From: Fimenecus sp045611635
GTDB lineage: Bacteria; Bacillota; Clostridia; Oscillospirales; Acutalibacteraceae
NCBI GenBank assembly: GCA_045611635.1
Contig: JAZKXL010000006.1
Coordinates: 1 to 8,012, forward strand
DNA length: 8,012 nt
Direction of reading: 5' to 3'
How positions within the stretch are numbered: the stretch's first letter is position 1; each line of letters starts with the position of its first letter. Positions 5,318 to 8,012 of this stretch are shown here, in pieces. The translations under genes and the position numbers were made by a program. Below the pieces are notes generated by a model. That model ran no database searches, was not told the DNA's origin, and was given only the letters and a program-made list of their open reading frames with translations.

Positions 5318-7381
5318 ATGGGAAAAATTTCAGGATTAATAAAAAGTGTAAAACAATATTGGGACAACCCTGCAGAAGGTAACTATGTGCCTTATAAAGA
5401 GATTGTCAATCTTGGTGCTGCGGGCTTTGGTATTCACTGGGCATCAACTCTTGCAAATGCCATAGGTCTTAGTGCTGCGAACTTTATTGTTGGTGCAAGT
5501 ATTGGTCTTCAACCGGTGCATTTACAAATTATGCTTATTATTGCAAATATTGTGGGTATTCCTATTGGTATTTTTAGAGGTTGGTTTTTTGATAACCACA
5601 AATTGCCTGGTGGTAAGTTTATACCAATTATGTTGAAAACACCAATTCCAATTGCTTTGATTTCAACTCTTTTTGTTTGGTTGCCTTATGAAAATATGGA
5701 ATATTGGACAAAAGTGGTTGTTGTATGGATTGGATTTATGATTTTATCCGTATTCCTTGGTTTCTATAACGAAGCTTTTGCATTTTATAAGCAGGTTATA
5801 ACACCAAATGCACAAGAACGAGCAAACGTTTCAAGTGTGTCACAAATTCTTTATTCATTTGCACCAACAGTAACATCACTTGTTGTGCCAACAATTGCAG
5901 GTCTTACATGGGGTATGGATAATATTTGGACATATCGTGTTATTTATCCGGGCTTTACAATAGTTGGTCTTATTGTACTTTTCATTTTCACACCAAAACT
6001 TAAAGAACGTATTATTGTTGCAAAACGTCCTGTTGAATATGTAAGTCTTATGGATTCTCTTCGTGAGGTTGCAAAAAATAAATATTTTTGGATTATCAAT
6101 TTGGGCTCTTGGATGGGCTTTCTTGAGGGCTCAAGTGCTGTAATTGTAAACTGGACTTTTAACTATTCTGATGATGGTGCACATAAAGTTTATATGGGTC
6201 TAGCGACAACACTTATTTCAAATGCGGCACTTTGGGCTATGATGTTAGCACCATTTGCAATTAAACTTATGGGTAAGAGAAATCTTCTCATTGTACATAA
6301 CACAATAAATGTTTTTCTTTATTTGATTTTATTTTTTGTTTACAAAAACGTTCTTTTAATGTGTGTTGTTGTATATCTAAATACGTTTGTAAACACATTT
6401 TCAAATGTTTATACTCCAAATATCAACGCGGATATGCGAGATTATCATCAATGGAAAACGGGTGTGCGAGTTGATGGACTTTTCACACCGCTTACACTTA
6501 TTGGTACAATTTTAGGATTCTTTACAGGTCTTGTACTCCCTGCAATTTATGAGAAAATGGGTCTTAAAGAGGATTATTCAGTACTTTATAACGACGAAAT
6601 GCGAAACAATCTTTTCACAGTGCTCATAATATGCTCAATTATCGGTTCAATTATGAATCTTATTCCGTATCTTTTCTATGATTTGACCGAGAAGAAACAT
6701 CGTGGTTATGTAAATGTGCTTAAAATTCGTGCTATGTTTGAAGATTACGGAAATGGTGAGCTTGACGATGCACAGCTTGTTGATGCTATGAAGATTATTA
6801 AAGGTGCAAAGGCGGATTTACAAAAGAAAATTGTTGACAAATCTTTAAGCAAAGCTGAAATTAAAGATATTAAAAAATACAACGAGTTTGTTGAGGGTTT
6901 GCCAATTGTAAAAGAAGAATTGGAAAAATTTAATACTACACGCTTTAAGGCGAAACTTGATGTGGCAAAGCGTACTGTAGCACTTGGTGAAATTCATCTT
7001 TATTCCGATTGGTCAGTAGAAATGGCAAAGGCGAAAAATATGCCAAAAAACACTTTAGAAGAAAAAGAAATTCGTGCCGATGCAATACAACTTGCTCGTG
7101 AGAAAAAACGCTCATATAAACTTCTTATAAAACACGGAGAAGAAAATCTTATTCTTCCTGATGAAAAACTTGCTGAAGAAATCAAAAATCGCGAATATAC
7201 AAGCGAAAAAGAGCGTCGTCAAATTAGAAAAGAGCTTAAAGCATACACTAATGGTGTGTCAGTTTATCGAAGAATCACAAAACCATATAATGATGCAAAT
7301 AAACTTATTATTCAGGAAAAAAATTACACTCAGCTTGGTGAAATTGAAAAGTTATACGAATCAGTAATCGTAAAAATGTAG
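5318..7381 (+). CDS. GPH/MFS-type oligosaccharide transporter with a long cytoplasmic C-terminal tail
   Basis: This 687-residue protein has a 12-helix transporter core (helices about 30-60, 66-90, 108-124, 132-155, 177-197, 208-226, 256-280, 291-312, 322-343, 345-366, 386-410, 432-455) and a hydrophilic tail from about 458 to the end. GPH membership rests on VITPNAQERAN (160-170), matching ITPNSHERDKF in the other symporter, on the basic loop GGKFIP (98-103), and on DYHQWKTGVRVDG (375-387). Compared with MelB-type proteins it lacks the helix II acidic pair (V79 and I83 by my alignment) and has N151 in place of the helix IV aspartate, so cation coupling may differ. The tail is rich in Lys/Glu, mostly helical by appearance, and is not an EIIA domain. 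The start has AAAAGGGG upstream. A GH26 lipoprotein gene follows after 8 nt, so uptake of mannan-derived oligosaccharides is the best inference, by association only. Confidence 0.88.
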   Translation: MGKISGLIKSVKQYWDNPAEGNYVPYKEIVNLGAAGFGIHWASTLANAIGLSAANFIVGASIGLQPVHLQIMLIIANIVGIPIGIFRGWFFDNHKLPGGKFIPIMLKTPIPIALISTLFVWLPYENMEYWTKVVVVWIGFMILSVFLGFYNEAFAFYKQVITPNAQERANVSSVSQILYSFAPTVTSLVVPTIAGLTWGMDNIWTYRVIYPGFTIVGLIVLFIFTPKLKERIIVAKRPVEYVSLMDSLREVAKNKYFWIINLGSWMGFLEGSSAVIVNWTFNYSDDGAHKVYMGLATTLISNAALWAMMLAPFAIKLMGKRNLLIVHNTINVFLYLILFFVYKNVLLMCVVVYLNTFVNTFSNVYTPNINADMRDYHQWKTGVRVDGLFTPLTLIGTILGFFTGLVLPAIYEKMGLKEDYSVLYNDEMRNNLFTVLIICSIIGSIMNLIPYLFYDLTEKKHRGYVNVLKIRAMFEDYGNGELDDAQLVDAMKIIKGAKADLQKKIVDKSLSKAEIKDIKKYNEFVEGLPIVKEELEKFNTTRFKAKLDVAKRTVALGEIHLYSDWSVEMAKAKNMPKNTLEEKEIRADAIQLAREKKRSYKLLIKHGEENLILPDEKLAEEIKNREYTSEKERRQIRKELKAYTNGVSVYRRITKPYNDANKLIIQEKNYTQLGEIEKLYESVIVKM

Positions 7382-7385
7382 GTGG
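7380..7385 (+). promoter_or_regulatory. Ribosome binding site overlapping the transporter stop codon
   Basis: AGGTGG begins inside the TAG stop (7379-7381) of the transporter gene and ends four bases before the ATG at 7390. The overlap implies translational coupling of transporter and glycosidase and fixes the start of the GH26 gene. Confidence 0.75.
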
Positions 7386-7389
7386 TTTC

Positions 7390-8012
7390 ATGAATAAAAA
7401 AATAACTGCAGTTTTACTTGCGATTACACTTTTATTTCTTTGTGGTTGTACAGGTGAAAAAGGGTATCAACTTTCGAATGAAAAAGCAAGTGAAAATGCA
7501 AAACGACTATATGCATATATTTGCGAAACTTACGGTAATGCAATAATTTCAGGTCAGCAAGAATCCACTTGGGTTGACGGTGAGCAGTATGAGTTTGAAT
7601 ACATTTACGAGCATACAGGTAAATACCCTGCAATCCGCGGACTTGACTATATGAATGATGATTTTGAAGGCGTAAATCGTAGGGCAATTGAGTGGTATGA
7701 AAAAGGCGGAATTGTTTCAATATGTTGGCATTGTGGTGCGGATTTCAGCGGTAGTTGGGAAGAATGCAAAGAAACTGACATAAAAGATTGGGATAAAGCA
7801 CTTACTAAAGGCACTGACGAATACAAAACTCTTATAAAGGGTATGGATAAAGGTGCAAAGGCATTAAAAGAACTACAAGAAAAGGGAATTCCTGTTTTGT
7901 GGCGACCATTCCACGAACTTGATGGCGACTGGTTTTGGTGGAGTCGCGGAGGTGCCGAAAACTTTAAAAAGCTTTGGATTTTAATGTATGAACGATACAC
8001 AAATCACTGGGG
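7390..8012 (+). CDS. GH26 family lipoprotein, probable beta-mannanase (3'-truncated)
   Basis: The frame is open from ATG 7390 to the right edge, giving 207 complete codons. Residues 1-20 are a lipoprotein signal peptide: MNKK, a hydrophobic core, then the lipobox LCGC, with C20 the likely lipidated residue, so the enzyme sits on the outer face of the membrane. The mature part starts almost at once with the GH26 barrel: ISGQQEST (53-60), YPAIRGLDYMN (79-89), GGIVSICWHCGADFSGSW (106-123), and WRPFHELDGDWFWWS (171-185). E176 in RPFHE fits the family acid/base catalyst; the nucleophile glutamate lies beyond the window. GH26 enzymes are mostly endo-beta-1,4-mannanases, some are mannobiohydrolases and a few act on beta-1,3-xylan or mixed-linkage glucan. 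No carbohydrate-binding module precedes the catalytic domain. It is translationally coupled to the transporter upstream, which suggests one cut-and-import unit. Confidence 0.92.
   Translation, partial: MNKKITAVLLAITLLFLCGCTGEKGYQLSNEKASENAKRLYAYICETYGNAIISGQQESTWVDGEQYEFEYIYEHTGKYPAIRGLDYMNDDFEGVNRRAIEWYEKGGIVSICWHCGADFSGSWEECKETDIKDWDKALTKGTDEYKTLIKGMDKGAKALKELQEKGIPVLWRPFHELDGDWFWWSRGGAENFKKLWILMYERYTNHW

Noticed and set aside
6734..6775. An EF-hand-like calcium loop at EDYGNGELDD (residues 475-484)
   Set aside because: The spacing of acidic residues does not fit the 12-residue loop: Gly stands at positions 3 and 5 where Asp/Asn/Ser are needed.
6689..7378. The transporter tail as a PTS EIIA domain, as in LacS
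   Set aside because: None of the EIIA-Glc signatures (GDG near the start, THHA-like active-site histidine block, LIHxG motif) is visible, and the tail is charged and helical rather than beta-rich.
7424..8000. Two antisense reading frames (7424-7720 and 7647-8000, - strand)
   Set aside because: They lie opposite the well-supported GH26 frame, have no recognisable domains or ribosome binding sites, and have the composition of complementary-strand shadows.

Overview
The window is AT-rich, with Gram-positive-style ribosome binding sites (AGGAGG-like, 5-8 nt before ATG), short intrinsic terminators and consensus-like sigma-A promoters. The protein families point to an anaerobic, probably gut-dwelling Clostridia (Oscillospiraceae/Ruminococcaceae or Lachnospiraceae type): a Cat2-type CoA-transferase, GPH-type sugar transporters and a lipid-anchored GH26 enzyme. 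That placement is an inference from gene content, not from a marker gene.

Left block (1-1168, + strand): the 3' end of a membrane-anchored family 2 glycosyltransferase, then a sugar-1-phosphate nucleotidyltransferase-like gene 16 nt downstream. This looks like the tail of a cell-surface glycan operon. It ends at a strong bidirectional terminator (1173-1200), which is shared with the convergent transporter gene.

Centre: a GPH/MelB-type cation:sugar symporter (2657-1215, - strand) is divergent from a two-gene operon (2983-5216). That operon encodes a Cat2-like CoA-transferase and a stand-alone E2-type (CAT-fold) acyltransferase that has neither a lipoyl nor a subunit-binding domain. The 325-bp divergent spacer carries a clear promoter for the operon, a -10 box for the symporter, two inverted repeats and a 9-bp direct repeat with a 21-bp period. 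The acyltransferase gene ends in a strong terminator (5225-5258).

Right block (5318-8012, + strand, own promoter at 5261-5289): a second, distant GPH/MFS transporter with a charged cytoplasmic tail of about 230 residues, then a lipoprotein GH26 (beta-mannanase family) gene 8 nt downstream. The GH26 gene runs off the window after about 207 codons.

Working model (inference): the GH26 lipoprotein cuts beta-mannan outside the cell and the tailed transporter, or the divergent GPH symporter, imports the products. The CoA-transferase/acyltransferase pair may handle acyl groups, for example acetate from acetylated mannan, or may acylate a sugar or another acceptor. The last step is not proved by the sequence and is the part most worth following up.
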